A stretch of DNA of 34,165 nucleotides. Source: Acrasis kona. Lineage: Eukaryota; Heterolobosea; Eutetramitea; Acrasida; Acrasidae. Location: positions 1 to 34,165 of the forward strand of contig JAOPGA020000152.1 in NCBI GenBank assembly GCA_026419775.2. Direction: 5' to 3'. Within the stretch, counting starts at the first letter, position 1; each line of letters begins with the position of its first letter. Of this stretch, positions 19,311-27,523 are shown in pieces. The position numbers were made by a program, and so were the translations under genes. Under the pieces are notes generated by a model. It ran no database searches, was not told the DNA's origin, and worked only from the letters and a program-made list of their open reading frames with translations.

Positions 19311-19499
19311 GCGGATATCTGAAATGTACAAATAATTATCTGAGATGTACAACAAGGTATACAGGTCACCGAATAACTTATGTGAGGACCATTTTTTAAT
19401 ATGACTAACACAGTTTTGTACGCTCTTTCGAATGGTATGTGCCGCATCTCAAGATTTTCATGATCGCATTCCATCGGAATTTAATCATGATCATCAAAA
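19311..19499 (+). repeat. Left long terminal inverted repeat
   Basis: It matches the reverse complement of 26738-26948 apart from scattered substitutions and a 20-bp tandem duplication (CTGAAATGTACAAA-type unit) present only on the right. Confidence 0.88.
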
Positions 19500-19635
19500 A
19501 TGAATTTGTTGAGAATACCTCTATTATTCAAGTACATTACACCTAGAGTAGTGTTGAATGAAAATCAAAGTGCAAATTGACATTTAATTAAATTTTGACA
19601 TTAATTCGTTCGAAATTAATCGTTTACACATCACT

Positions 19636-20190
19636 ATGTCACATTCTCAAATTCCAACTTCACAATCGCTTTTGGACAAGGTTAATGCTCTCGGAGCGAA
19701 GGGTGGTGTTCTCCTCAAGAACAGCATCGGTTGTATGGACCTTGAGGAACTGTGTGACAAGATGAAGACTAGGAAGGTCCGCTTTCCTTTCTTCTACGAC
19801 GCGTTACCATCTGATGTTGACCGTCGCAATGCAATTCTCCCACTGTTGTGGAAGAGTTACGNTAAACCTCCCATTCTCCGGAAAATTTCAATGGAGGATG
19901 AAGAGGATGAGGATGAAGACGAGGAGTTGGATGATCGGTTGGAAGACGAGGAGGAGGCGGGTCTAAACGCTCCAGCGCCTGTCGATAACAATGAATCCAT
20001 TCCTCAGGGTGCGGTACCACCCGCGACAAGAATTGTTCGCGAGCATTTCCACTCATATAAACTGATGTTTTCAAAAGTAAAATTTACTAAAACCACCCAT
20101 GTAACGGGAAAGTTGTATATGATTGCAATAAATTGCAACGCGCTGAAACGCTGCATTTTGTCTAATACAGTCTTGTTAGTAGAAGGGTAA
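19636..20190 (+). CDS. Acidic protein of unknown function in the Mutator-like element
   Basis: The ATG at 19636 opens about 75 residues of ordered-looking sequence (LLDKVNALGAKGGVLLKNS, then KVRFPFFYDALPSDVDRRNA). A strongly acidic stretch follows (about residues 86-110) and a linker. The C-terminus from about 20034 comes from the 155-bp repeat also found inverted at 13536-13691, so the original C-terminus was probably replaced. An N at 19862 leaves residue 76 undefined. The first 16 codons and leader recur at 5415-5491. Its position beside the left terminus, divergent from the transposase, suggests an accessory gene of the element. I do not recognise the family. Confidence 0.5.
   Translation: MSHSQIPTSQSLLDKVNALGAKGGVLLKNSIGCMDLEELCDKMKTRKVRFPFFYDALPSDVDRRNAILPLLWKSYXKPPILRKISMEDEEDEDEDEELDDRLEDEEEAGLNAPAPVDNNESIPQGAVPPATRIVREHFHSYKLMFSKVKFTKTTHVTGKLYMIAINCNALKRCILSNTVLLVEG
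20034..20190 (+). repeat. 155-bp repeat, inverted relative to 13536-13691
   Basis: It forms the 3' end of the acidic-protein frame here, while the copy at 13536 stands alone. Near-identity suggests recent duplication. Confidence 0.8.
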
Positions 20191-20212
20191 TTAATTTTTT
20201 TGATTTCATTGA

Positions 20213-21454
20213 TCATCCGGAGGACATTCCTAGCTTTGATTGTTCTATCAGCTCACGGATCTCCCTGCTCTTTGACTTTGGTGCCTTCGATGATAAATGT
20301 TCCACTTCAACATCATCAATTGATGCACGGCGAGAATGAGTTAGACGAAGGTCCGAGACGGTCTCACTGTTAATATCAACAGTAGTTGCGATACTGTCCT
20401 CTTGTTGATATCCAGTCAATGTTGTTGGTACTCTTCTTTTTCTCACAATGGTTGAAGAAATGATGGGTGTACTCTTGGTCTGTTTGAGGTTGCCTGGGGT
20501 ATTGTTGTCTATCTCTTTCAAACTAGAAGCTTTGTTAGGTCCATCACCAGCGTCATTGTCATTGTCATTGTCATCAATGATCACCTTCCTCATTCTTTGG
20601 TTTGCTCCAGTGTGCATAGCCACAGTATCCAAGGCGTCACAGTCCTCATGGGTTTCTTCGGGACCATCAGACAATGAATAATTGTCAAACCCACCAAGCT
20701 GTTCATCATCACGGTCATAACCGCTACCATTGTCCTCATCATCACTGTCTTGATGTTCCATCTCTAAAGCCCTCTCAAGAGCTCTTGTCCTTGTACATTG
20801 GGCGGGCTGCCTGGATGATGGCACTTGATCGGTTTCGATTTCAACAAGGCCTTCTCTTGCCTTCTTCATTCTATATTGCGGCTTCCGACCAGGCTTGAAC
20901 AACGCGTTTGTAATTGGAAGTGGAAGATGCGGTGCCTTNGTTAGTTTTGGATTGTTGTAGTGGTGCAACCAGTTCAATAATTTAAAAGGATCATTCAATG
21001 GGAAATCAGACTTGGTATTGTTCTTGTATAAATGTAGAGCAATAGCGTAGATATGACCACACGCTTTTCCGCCTTGGTAGTTATAGTCAGGACAATCACA
21101 CATTACAAGTAAGGAGAATATTGTATATGTGTAGTCTGATGGCTCTGAATACAAATAGAACACGCCGGCTCTTGATGTGGATGTTCTCAAACTATAAGCT
21201 CCATTTGACTGAAGTTCCTTCAAAATGTCCTTTGCCTTTTCCAACCGCTTTGTCGCTTGTATCTCTGTCTTTGTTGCTCTATTGTGCTTTTCAAAGCGGA
21301 CTTCAAAAGACTTTTTGTCCATAAACTGGGTCACAAGGGTCACCGCATCATCTATCCTTGTTGTTTTAATTCCGTTGAGCAACGGTAATAAAATGGAACT
21401 CCATATTGTTCATCATGCCAGGTACTTTGAAAATAATTACCGACAAACATGGGG
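20213..21454 (-). pseudogene. Mutator-like transposase, C-terminal part with SWIM finger
   Basis: From 21454 the frame reads MFVGNYFQSTWHDEQYGVP then FYYRCS, a pattern typical of the region after the Mutator catalytic core (Y-x4-W...R). Near 21385 the frame shifts, continuing RIDDAVTLVTQFMDKKSF. A SWIM zinc finger follows (CDCPDYNYQGGKACGHIYA: C-x-C, then C-x-H), the hallmark C-terminal domain of Mutator-like transposases. The tail is long, acidic and Ser/Thr-rich, with stretches such as DSDDEDNGSGYDRDDE, ending at 20213. The upstream part lies across the nested insert at 26433-26580. An N lies at 20939. The gene is inactive because of the insertion, frameshift and missing catalytic core. Confidence 0.7.
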
Positions 21455-21737
21455 TTCTAATCGAAGAGATTTTTGGTATTTTTCAACCGGTTTTTCAAAA
21501 AAATTGCAAAACTGGTGTTAACAACCGGTTAGTTTTTTGTCTAAAAAGTGAAAAACACCACTAGTGAAATCGGTTGCATACACCGGTTTTAACAACTTGT
21601 GATAAAAACGAGGCATACGAACTGGTGCATTCAACCGGTTCAAGGTATAGGCTATGGATTCTAAAGCAAGGTAGTATACAAATAAAATTACATTAAATTG
21701 ATATCAAAATATTTTATTGTTCAAAGTCACTGCTGGA
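21455..21737. repeat. Left subterminal region with CCGGTT motifs
   Basis: AACCGG or CCGGTT occurs repeatedly (near 21494, 21533, 21592, 21645) in both orientations, often beside AACAAC. Clustered short motifs near transposon ends often bind the transposase. The right end has only a few similar motifs (26368 CCGGTA, 26395 CGGTT). Confidence 0.5.
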
Positions 21738-22856
21738 TTAATCATCCTTCTTCTTCTTGTGCTCTGCAAGTATCTTGGCCAATGTCACTTCATCAATGCC
21801 AGCATTTGTGAGTAAATCTTCAATTTTACTGGACTTTGCCTTCGACTTCCTGACCTTAGTTGTCTTCAGGGTTTCTATAAAGTGTTAATGTTAAAACATG
21901 TTTATACTTACCTGTCAACAAGTGTTGAAGCTCCTTGTCAAATGGCTTATCAACTTGGTTCTTGCACTGAACTAAGTGGGACAGCTCATCTCTTAATTGA
22001 GCAGTGACGTGGTTTCTCAAGACATCGCACCCAAGTTTTCCTGTTGTGGTCTTGCCATCTTTCTCCATACCGTCCAGCTTGGTTTGCACTGTTGCTGCCA
22101 CAATGCTTTTGACATTCTTGTTAAGCGCAGTGGTGATGTTGTATATGCCTCCCCATTCATTAAGTAGGTGTAATACACCAATAGCAATCTTTGGTATAGC
22201 TTCAGTGACTACGTTGCCCATAATTTTCGACAACTCCTCTTTGGTAACTACAAGGGCTACAATGTTGGTTTGTTTATAAATTCAGAAGTTTACCTTTAGG
22301 TCCTGAGTTCTCCACCATATCAACTTGCTCCTCAGTCCGTGCCCTCTTCTTGGATTGCTCTATACCAAATTCTAAATCTACTTCGGCTGGCGTCTTCCTC
22401 TTTTTAGTCTTCTCTACTTCACTGGGCTTGTTGTCTGTTCCTTGGTAATTAAGTACGCATGAAAAGTTAGACCTTACCAATTTTAGGCTCATATTGTGGA
22501 CCTGTTAAAAGATCACCATCTTCAATTGAATCATGAACCCAATCACTTGTTTTAAGGATTACTTCCTCCCCTATGCAGGTGAACCAAGTACTCCTCTTAC
22601 CTTGCTCGTAGATGCAATAGTTGCATTCCTTTGAGAGAGCTTTGCGAACTTCTCCACCTGCGTCCTCCAATGCCCCCTTGACTGTTACGGATACATCTTT
22701 GTCTGCTACATCTACAAAAAATATTAGTCCAGAGAATATTATTGAGCGTTTAGGCTTAGCTCTAGATGCAGGCTTTAGAGTGCTGGTCTTCGGTTCATAA
22801 GTATAGCAATTGTTTTCTGATAAATAAATCCACATCCATTTGTATCCAAAAGACAT
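21738..22856 (-). CDS. BRCT-domain protein, four exons
   Basis: Exons 22856-22478, 22440-22294, 22256-21912 and 21874-21738 are separated by three introns of exactly 37 nt (GTAAGG, GTAAAC and GTAAGT donors). The spliced frame is 335 residues without a stop. Residues about 38-122 form a BRCT domain: RSIIFSGLIFFVDV, the Gly-Gly turn ALEDAGGEVRKAL, then the conserved Trp in SDWVHDSIEDGDLLTG. BRCT domains bind phosphoproteins or DNA ends in repair complexes. A basic nuclear-type stretch follows (KTKKRKTPAE, KKRAR), then a helical part (exon 3) and a Lys-rich C-terminus (ILAEHKKKKDD). An upstream exon is possible. It is cargo or an accessory gene of the nested transposon; a role in transposition or target choice is speculation. 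Confidence 0.75.
21875..21911 (-). other. 37-nt intron 3 of the BRCT gene
   Basis: The donor is GTAAGT and the acceptor TTTATAG, with ATTAAC as a possible branch motif. Confidence 0.75.
22257..22293 (-). other. 37-nt intron 2 of the BRCT gene
   Basis: The donor is GTAAAC and the acceptor ATTGTAG. A second acceptor nine bases downstream (CTTGTAG) is also in frame, so the protein could differ by three residues. Confidence 0.7.
22441..22477 (-). other. 37-nt intron 1 of the BRCT gene
   Basis: The donor is GTAAGG and the acceptor ACCAAG, with a CTAAC branch motif close to the donor. Phase 1 is preserved. Confidence 0.7.
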
Positions 22857-22970
22857 ATTAAAGAATCTGTTCACTGTGGTATTTCTTGAGTTGACCAAAT
22901 CAACTATGAACAAGAAAAGGAAGCGCTAACTTTATCAAATGCGCCGTAGTACGTATTGTCAACCAAAACG

Positions 22971-24566
22971 ATGCAACTAGTTGCTATTGTTGCATTTATT
23001 CGAATTGCATTCATACTTTTCTTTTTATTCAAGATTAAAATATTATGCTGTGAGAGCAGGGCGAATAGGAGAGGAAGAGTAAAGATGAGGGCACTTTTTA
23101 AAAAAATCCAAAAGCACCAAGAAATTATGCGACAATTTCGAAGTTCAATTCATTCGATTATCAACATATCCGTCGCATCCAACAANTTTATTCTAGCCGT
23201 ATCCTCTTTCTCAACTCTGCAAGCATCAACTTTGGATCATACAATATCCACTACAATGGGTGTTGGTGAGGAAGATTTTTACTTAACGTACAACAGCACA
23301 CCAATACGATTTGATAGAAGACTTGATGCGTATGGCATATCAAATGGCTCAACATTGATTTTCAACATGAGATTAAAGGGCGGGGTTAAGAAGAGGAAAT
23401 TAGAAGAGTGCGGAGATGCGAATTCGAACAAAACAACATCCATTACCAACTCCATACAAGACCAAGAAAAAGAAAATATTAGATTTTTGAATATTGAGAA
23501 GTGGTCGGATGAGAAAGCAACTTTAATTGACAAAAAAGATTGTGAGGATGTAAATGAAGAGGACAGATTTGTTTTTGCAAAAGATTTGATGAGGGATGCC
23601 ACGCATAGATTTCTGTCTCCTTTCAATGTGTTGGAATGTAAAAGAGATGTTTTGGGGAATTCTGAAAAATGCGCTGGTTTGATTGTCAAGATTGAAGGTC
23701 AGCAACAATACATTTGCGTAAAGTGCAAATTAGAAACTAGAGTATGCCCGCAATGCCATTCATTCCATCACCATACTGTTCACAATCTCAACAAGCATAT
23801 TGATGGTACAAGACACCAAGGATTGTATAATAATATCAACATTGAACTACAGAAGGATATTATTTTGCTTGATGATGAGAGTCTTACAACAAGTGCGATT
23901 CTTGCAGCGTTGCTACTTGGACATATCCGCTATACCAAGTGCATACAAAATAATCAAATTCTAGAACTTGTTAAGGAGCCACAAAACACCACACCTCCTT
24001 CTAAAGTATGTGAATCAGAGTATAGCAAACTTTATTCAATTCTTTCAAAACCATCAATTGACAAGTACGACAATTTGAATCACGACATCTACAACAAGGC
24101 AGTTGAAGCTGCATTTTCCAATATATATACCAGAATCAAAGCACCGCAATCTAATGGAATACAGCCATATAAATCAGTGCAAGAAGGAATGAGTCATCGT
24201 TACTGTCGTGAAGGAGGTTTATCGCAAGATGGTATTTCAGAATTGAGATCATACTTGAAAGTTGCTGGAGTCTTGGAAACAAAGATCAAAAAAAAGGTTT
24301 CTACTTTACAGAATGATGCGCTCCAATTGCAAAGAAAATATATAGAAGAGAAGCAGAAGTCTTTAGAAATATGGGACAAGAACACAACCTTGTCTGATAA
24401 AATAAGACTTGAACAAAAAATTGAGCTACTCAAGATACAAGTATTTGAAGAAAAGCTCAAGTGCACTGAACTTCAAATCTCTCATCTGCAATCCTCTAAT
24501 CTAGTTCAAGACATTCGACACTATACTGATATAGAATCAAACCCTTTATTTGTTAAAATGATCTGA
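22971..24566 (+). CDS. Ubiquitin-like fusion protein with Cys/His cluster and coiled coil
   Basis: From the first ATG (22971) the frame gives 531 residues, no introns. Residues 3-27 are hydrophobic (possible membrane anchor), but ATG 39 (MRALFKK) may be the real start. Residues about 64-138 match ubiquitin's C-terminal half in order: EEDFYLTYNSTPIRFDRRLD parallels the LIFAGKQLEDGRTL region, AYGISNGSTLIFNMRLKGG parallels YNIQKESTLHLVLRLRGG. It ends in Gly-Gly (137-138), directly followed by a basic VKKRKLEE, as in ubiquitin precursors cut after Gly-Gly. Lysines equivalent to K48 and K63 are absent. Residues 249-282 hold a Cys/His cluster (CVKCKLETRVCPQCHSFHHH, then further His), probably zinc-binding. 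Residues about 430-515 are a coiled coil. An N at 23186 leaves residue 72 undefined. Confidence 0.7.
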   Translation: MQLVAIVAFIRIAFILFFLFKIKILCCESRANRRGRVKMRALFKKIQKHQEIMRQFRSSIHSIINISVASNXFILAVSSFSTLQASTLDHTISTTMGVGEEDFYLTYNSTPIRFDRRLDAYGISNGSTLIFNMRLKGGVKKRKLEECGDANSNKTTSITNSIQDQEKENIRFLNIEKWSDEKATLIDKKDCEDVNEEDRFVFAKDLMRDATHRFLSPFNVLECKRDVLGNSEKCAGLIVKIEGQQQYICVKCKLETRVCPQCHSFHHHTVHNLNKHIDGTRHQGLYNNINIELQKDIILLDDESLTTSAILAALLLGHIRYTKCIQNNQILELVKEPQNTTPPSKVCESEYSKLYSILSKPSIDKYDNLNHDIYNKAVEAAFSNIYTRIKAPQSNGIQPYKSVQEGMSHRYCREGGLSQDGISELRSYLKVAGVLETKIKKKVSTLQNDALQLQRKYIEEKQKSLEIWDKNTTLSDKIRLEQKIELLKIQVFEEKLKCTELQISHLQSSNLVQDIRHYTDIESNPLFVKMI

Positions 24567-24666
24567 AAACCAGTTAACAAGAAGTAACAACGCCCCATCA
24601 GAACAATGTTTATCAATTAGTTCTTGATAATATTTTGTTTCTACAACATGACTAACTGTTTTTGAT

Positions 24667-25836
24667 TCATCTGGAATAAATCGTAGTACTTATATGCACA
24701 TCAACAACTTCCAGCGCTTTGTAGTTATCATTGACTTTCACATATGTGTTTTTCTCCTTCCTGTAAACTGTCTCTGGATAGTTATATCTCAGTGTGTCAA
24801 GGATTTCTGTCATCTTGGTTGCATATTCCACTCCAGTTGCAGTCGATTGACCAGCTAGCTTCTTCATTGGCACATGATAATGTTCAAATGGCTTTGTATG
24901 ATATGTACATGGTGGTCCAAATTTAATAGCTTCATCAAACATGTGTTGAACAGTATGAAATTTAATATGGTTGGCGGCATCATCACCAAATAATTTTTTA
25001 TATGCAGTTCCATAGCGCATATACACTGTTTTAGCAAACATTATATCTTCTTTACTGAGATTAGAGTTGTATAATATGCGATAATATAGAAGATGATCCA
25101 TGTAGCATTGAAAGTGTGTAGACGATAGCATAGAATCAAATATCAAAGGTAATATTCTAATAAAGTCGGACCAGTCATCTCCATCCCAATTACCACGGTC
25201 ACTAAACAAACTCATTTTTAAGGCACTTTTTAATTTTAGTGCCTGCATTTTCTTATCAATGGTGACCTCATTTAACATCTTCTCCTGCACCATCAATTCA
25301 ATGTGGTGCTTTGAGAAGTTGCTAAGAACTTCAATGTGAAAAATGTCTCCTGGACTACACTCATGTATATCAAAGGCATATGGATATGGGGATAACTCCC
25401 AAAAACTATTGAAGTCACAACGAATAGACACTGTTTTTGCTACTGCTTTATATGCTTTGTTATTAGTGATGCTATTAAGAATCTTGATTTGTGATGCAGT
25501 TTTACTAACAGATCTCATGTCATCAACCAAATCAGTACAATGATATTCTGTCTTTTTTCTATAACACCGACAACAACCTGTTGTGGCCATATAACCCTGC
25601 ACACCACAAGCCTCATTATGCTCAGGCTGATTAGCTATAACTAAATGTAAAATAGGACGGACAAGAACATGCTTCTTTAATAATGCATGCCAGACAACTA
25701 TACCGCTGTAAAGATTCTTTAAATCACGCACTGCTCCTAGCGCAAATTCATGTAATGTGAGATCTTTGTTACCAACACTATATAGAATCTTTGATCTCAA
25801 TTTCCCTCTATATTTATAACTAGCATTAAATAGGTC
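24667..25836 (-). CDS. tnp2/Plavaka-like transposase, central and C-terminal part
   Basis: The frame opens at 25836 after a TAA, without an early ATG, so an upstream exon or N-terminus is missing. It shows the family's order: HLVIANQPEHNEACGVQGYM followed by CCRCYRKK (zinc-binding pair after the D-x-PE motif, here N-x-PE); a long helical region; HIKFHTVQHMFDEAIKFGPP (the H-x-H...GPP segment); then EHYHVPMKKLAGQS, parallel to the E-x-KH motif. The expected Asp of the D-x-PE motif reads Asn, which may be inactivating. It ends at 24667, earlier than the 17341-19263 relative, so the C-terminal domain is absent. It is the only transposase inside the nested element and presumably moved it. Confidence 0.65.
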   Translation of the reverse strand, partial: DLFNASYKYRGKLRSKILYSVGNKDLTLHEFALGAVRDLKNLYSGIVVWHALLKKHVLVRPILHLVIANQPEHNEACGVQGYMATTGCCRCYRKKTEYHCTDLVDDMRSVSKTASQIKILNSITNNKAYKAVAKTVSIRCDFNSFWELSPYPYAFDIHECSPGDIFHIEVLSNFSKHHIELMVQEKMLNEVTIDKKMQALKLKSALKMSLFSDRGNWDGDDWSDFIRILPLIFDSMLSSTHFQCYMDHLLYYRILYNSNLSKEDIMFAKTVYMRYGTAYKKLFGDDAANHIKFHTVQHMFDEAIKFGPPCTYHTKPFEHYHVPMKKLAGQSTATGVEYATKMTEILDTLRYNYPETVYRKEKNTYVKVNDNYKALEVVDVHISTTIYSR

Positions 25837-26227
25837 TTAATTATGTAAATTAGAGTATGAGTTGTATGCCAGAAAGAATAAGTGGATTGCTGCAGATGAT
25901 AAACTCATTAAAGTACACTCCCCTCCAAGTTCTTTTAAAAGAAATAGAACAAAAGTCACTATTGGTTGCGATGTGGCATTCAGTAGCAATATTAATTCTT
26001 TTGGTAAGCTCCAAAGTGTTGAATTTTGGGTTTTTGAATCTGGTGTTGTAGTTCCAGTGGCATTTGTAGATCAATATAAGTGCGATGGAGTTTTATCAGC
26101 AAATATGTGCCCTGTTGTAAGTACTGATACAATTGTTAAAGAAAACTGCTGCATTCATGGCAATGACCTAACTTTATCTCTTGTAGTTGAGAGAGGTAAT
26201 AAGGAGTATGTCTGTATATTTTATTAA
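25837..26227 (+). CDS. Unknown small protein or exon in the nested element
   Basis: The frame opens near 25840 (no ATG), reads YARKNKWIAADDKLIKVHS, then a beta-rich part (VEFWVFESGVVVPVAFVDQY) and ends at 26227 (KEYVCIFY). It is divergent from the transposase and separated by only a few bases. I do not recognise it. It could be the last exon of a gene whose start was lost, or one end of a gene truncated by the element's formation. Confidence 0.35.
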
Positions 26228-26432
26228 AAATCATTGTGGTTAATTTTATATTATTGTTGCTTTTATTGTGAATTTTAACTGTTGACCTTGGTGTTCAATG
26301 TCTTTATGCTATGTTGAAATCGATACTTGTTGCGGTGAAAAGTGGTAATTTTAACCAGTATTTTTGGAACCGGTATTTTTCAACCATTTATTTCGGTTGA
26401 TTTCACCATACCAAAAATTCCTCTAATTAGAA

Positions 26433-26580
26433 GGTATTTGACTTCTAGTTCATCAAAATATTCGAGGTATTGCTCTTCGCTTTTGCATGCAACCATACTT
26501 CTTACAACACAAACAATTCAAGAGGCCAAATACCAAATCAATGGAAAGAAGATAAACTTTAGTAATTTCACTTTTGATAC
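26433..26580 (-). pseudogene. Mutator-like transposase, upstream fragment
   Basis: On the minus strand KLLKFIFFPLIWYLAS, an in-frame TGA, then SMVACKSEEQYLEYF leads to DELEVKY at the edge of the nested element. The frame continues at 21454 on the other side. The catalytic acidic residues that should lie further upstream are not present, so most of the N-terminal half was lost before or after the insertion. Confidence 0.6.
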
Positions 26581-26737
26581 GATTTAAAGACACAAAAGGC
26601 ACTAATATTTATGATAGCAGTTTAAATACATTCATTATTTATTTGGAACAGACTGATAACTCAATAAGACAATAAAACACAATGCTTATCACTTTATTGC
26701 GCTGAGTGAATGTAATTTAACATAATAAAAAAATATT

Positions 26738-26948
26738 AATTTTGATGATCAAGATTAAATTCCGATGGAATGCGATCATGAAAATCTTGAGATGCGGCAC
26801 ATACCATTCGAAAGAGCGTACAAAATTGTGTTAGTCATATTAAAAAATGGTCCTCACATAAGTTATTTGGTGACCTGTATACCTTGTTGTATATTTCAGA
26901 TAATTATTTGTACATTTCAGAAAACCTTTGTACATTTCAGATATCCGC
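26738..26948 (-). repeat. Right long terminal inverted repeat
   Basis: It is the inverted partner of 19311-19499. Near its outer end the motif TACATTTCAGA is duplicated in tandem with a 20-bp period. It abuts the 9-mer TTGTCGACT. Confidence 0.88.
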
Positions 26949-27082
26949 TTGTCGACTAACATATTGTACAACTGATATATAAAGTGCACGGAGTGTACAA
27001 CGGCATTCACGTATCTATCTACAACAGTACTTATTACAAGTGCACGGAGTAGTAGTTTTACTTCACATCCGCTGAGCTTCAT
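26949..27082 (-). pseudogene. Reading frame split by the Mutator-like element (continues 19301-19253)
   Basis: ATG at 27082 opens MKLSGCEVKLLLRALVISTV and reaches the 9-mer at 26957. Resuming at 19301 the same frame reads VLLRLLMKCHNLFGL and stops at 19253, giving about 60 residues in all. It is hydrophobic and Leu-rich, of unknown function, and short enough that it might be a chance frame, but its continuation is consistent with the element boundaries. GTGCACGGAGT occurs twice within it. Confidence 0.35.
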
Positions 27083-27393
27083 CGTTCATCTATCTTCATC
27101 ACCCTTCATTTACTTAACATACATACGATGTTGAGGTTCAAGCCTTCAAGTTGTGCGGCATTTTTAAAAATGTTACAAAAAACAGAAACCAAATATATTC
27201 AGGTGCTTTCTTTTTTTATTCGGTGTTTTCCGGGTGTTTCCGGGTAGGGTAGGGGTTAAAAAGTTGCTGGATATAAATTGGCTTTCTGAGATGTGCAGTT
27301 GAGATGTGACTGCAAAATAATTTCTCAAAACCTATCAGTGAAGACATGTTTGAAACTTTATACAAACACAAAAAGATTGCTTCTCTTTCCTTT
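27083..27393. other. Non-coding stretch with a G-rich tract
   Basis: Around 27228-27258 TTTCCGGGTGTTTCCGGGTA is followed by GGGTAGGGGTTAAAA, a short G-rich repeat. It has no coding potential and is too short and irregular to call telomeric. Confidence 0.45.
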
Positions 27394-27450
27394 TTAAAAT
27401 AAAGAAAAAAATAGAATCATAGTGAGGGGGCTTTGTCCAATGCTTAACAT
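27394..27450 (-). pseudogene. 3' part of a reading frame split by a LINE (see 33800-34074)
   Basis: Read on the minus strand it continues the frame entering at 33800 as MLSIGQSPLTMILFFSLF and stops at 27396-27394. Confidence 0.45.
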
Positions 27451-27523
27451 TTTTTTTTAAGGTTGATTTATTTTTGATTATACAAATTAGTGTAAACAAA
27501 ATTTATCTGACAGTCGCATCAGC

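Larger units (their letters stand above)
21455..26432. mobile_element. Nested 4978-bp tnp2/Plavaka-like transposon with cargo genes
   Basis: The ends are imperfect 25-bp inverted repeats, TTCTAAT(CGAAGAG)ATTTTTGGTAT at 21455 and its counterpart ending at 26432, 20 of 25 identical. They are flanked by GG on each side (21453-21454 and 26433-26434). Removing the segment and one GG joins EYFDELEVKY to PMFVGNYFQSTW of the Mutator-like transposase in frame, which fixes the boundaries independently. A 2-bp duplication fits the CMC superfamily (CACTA-related, including Plavaka). It carries a BRCT gene, a ubiquitin-like gene, a tnp2-like transposase and a small unknown frame. Subterminal DNA is rich in CCGGTT motifs on the left (21480-21645). 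Confidence 0.75.
19311..26948. mobile_element. Mutator-like element with long inverted termini, nested insert inside
   Basis: Left and right termini are about 190-bp inverted repeats with very few differences, both starting GCGGATATCTGAAATGTAC. The element is flanked by the identical 9-mer TTGTCGACT (19302-19310 and 26949-26957). Removing it together with one 9-mer joins two open pieces into one frame on the minus strand (NMLVDK + VLLRLLMKCH), which confirms the boundaries. Nine-base duplication, long termini and a SWIM-containing transposase all fit the Mutator-like superfamily. Without the nested 4978-bp insert the element is about 2.65 kb. Confidence 0.85.

Noticed and set aside
19253-19474. 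Protein-coding frame similar to one at 26765-26959
   Set aside because: Both are chance frames through the two arms of the long terminal inverted repeat; the repeat explains the similarity.
20004-20216. Frame on the minus strand starting MQRFSALQ, also present at 13.57 kb on plus
   Set aside because: It lies within the 155-bp repeat, opposite the acidic gene; no independent support for coding.
26342-26587. Plus-strand 81-residue frame
   Set aside because: It runs across the boundary of the nested element and opposite the transposase fragment, so it is a chance frame.
27228-27258. Interstitial telomere repeat
   Set aside because: The G-rich tract is short and irregular, with no repeated hexamer or heptamer unit.
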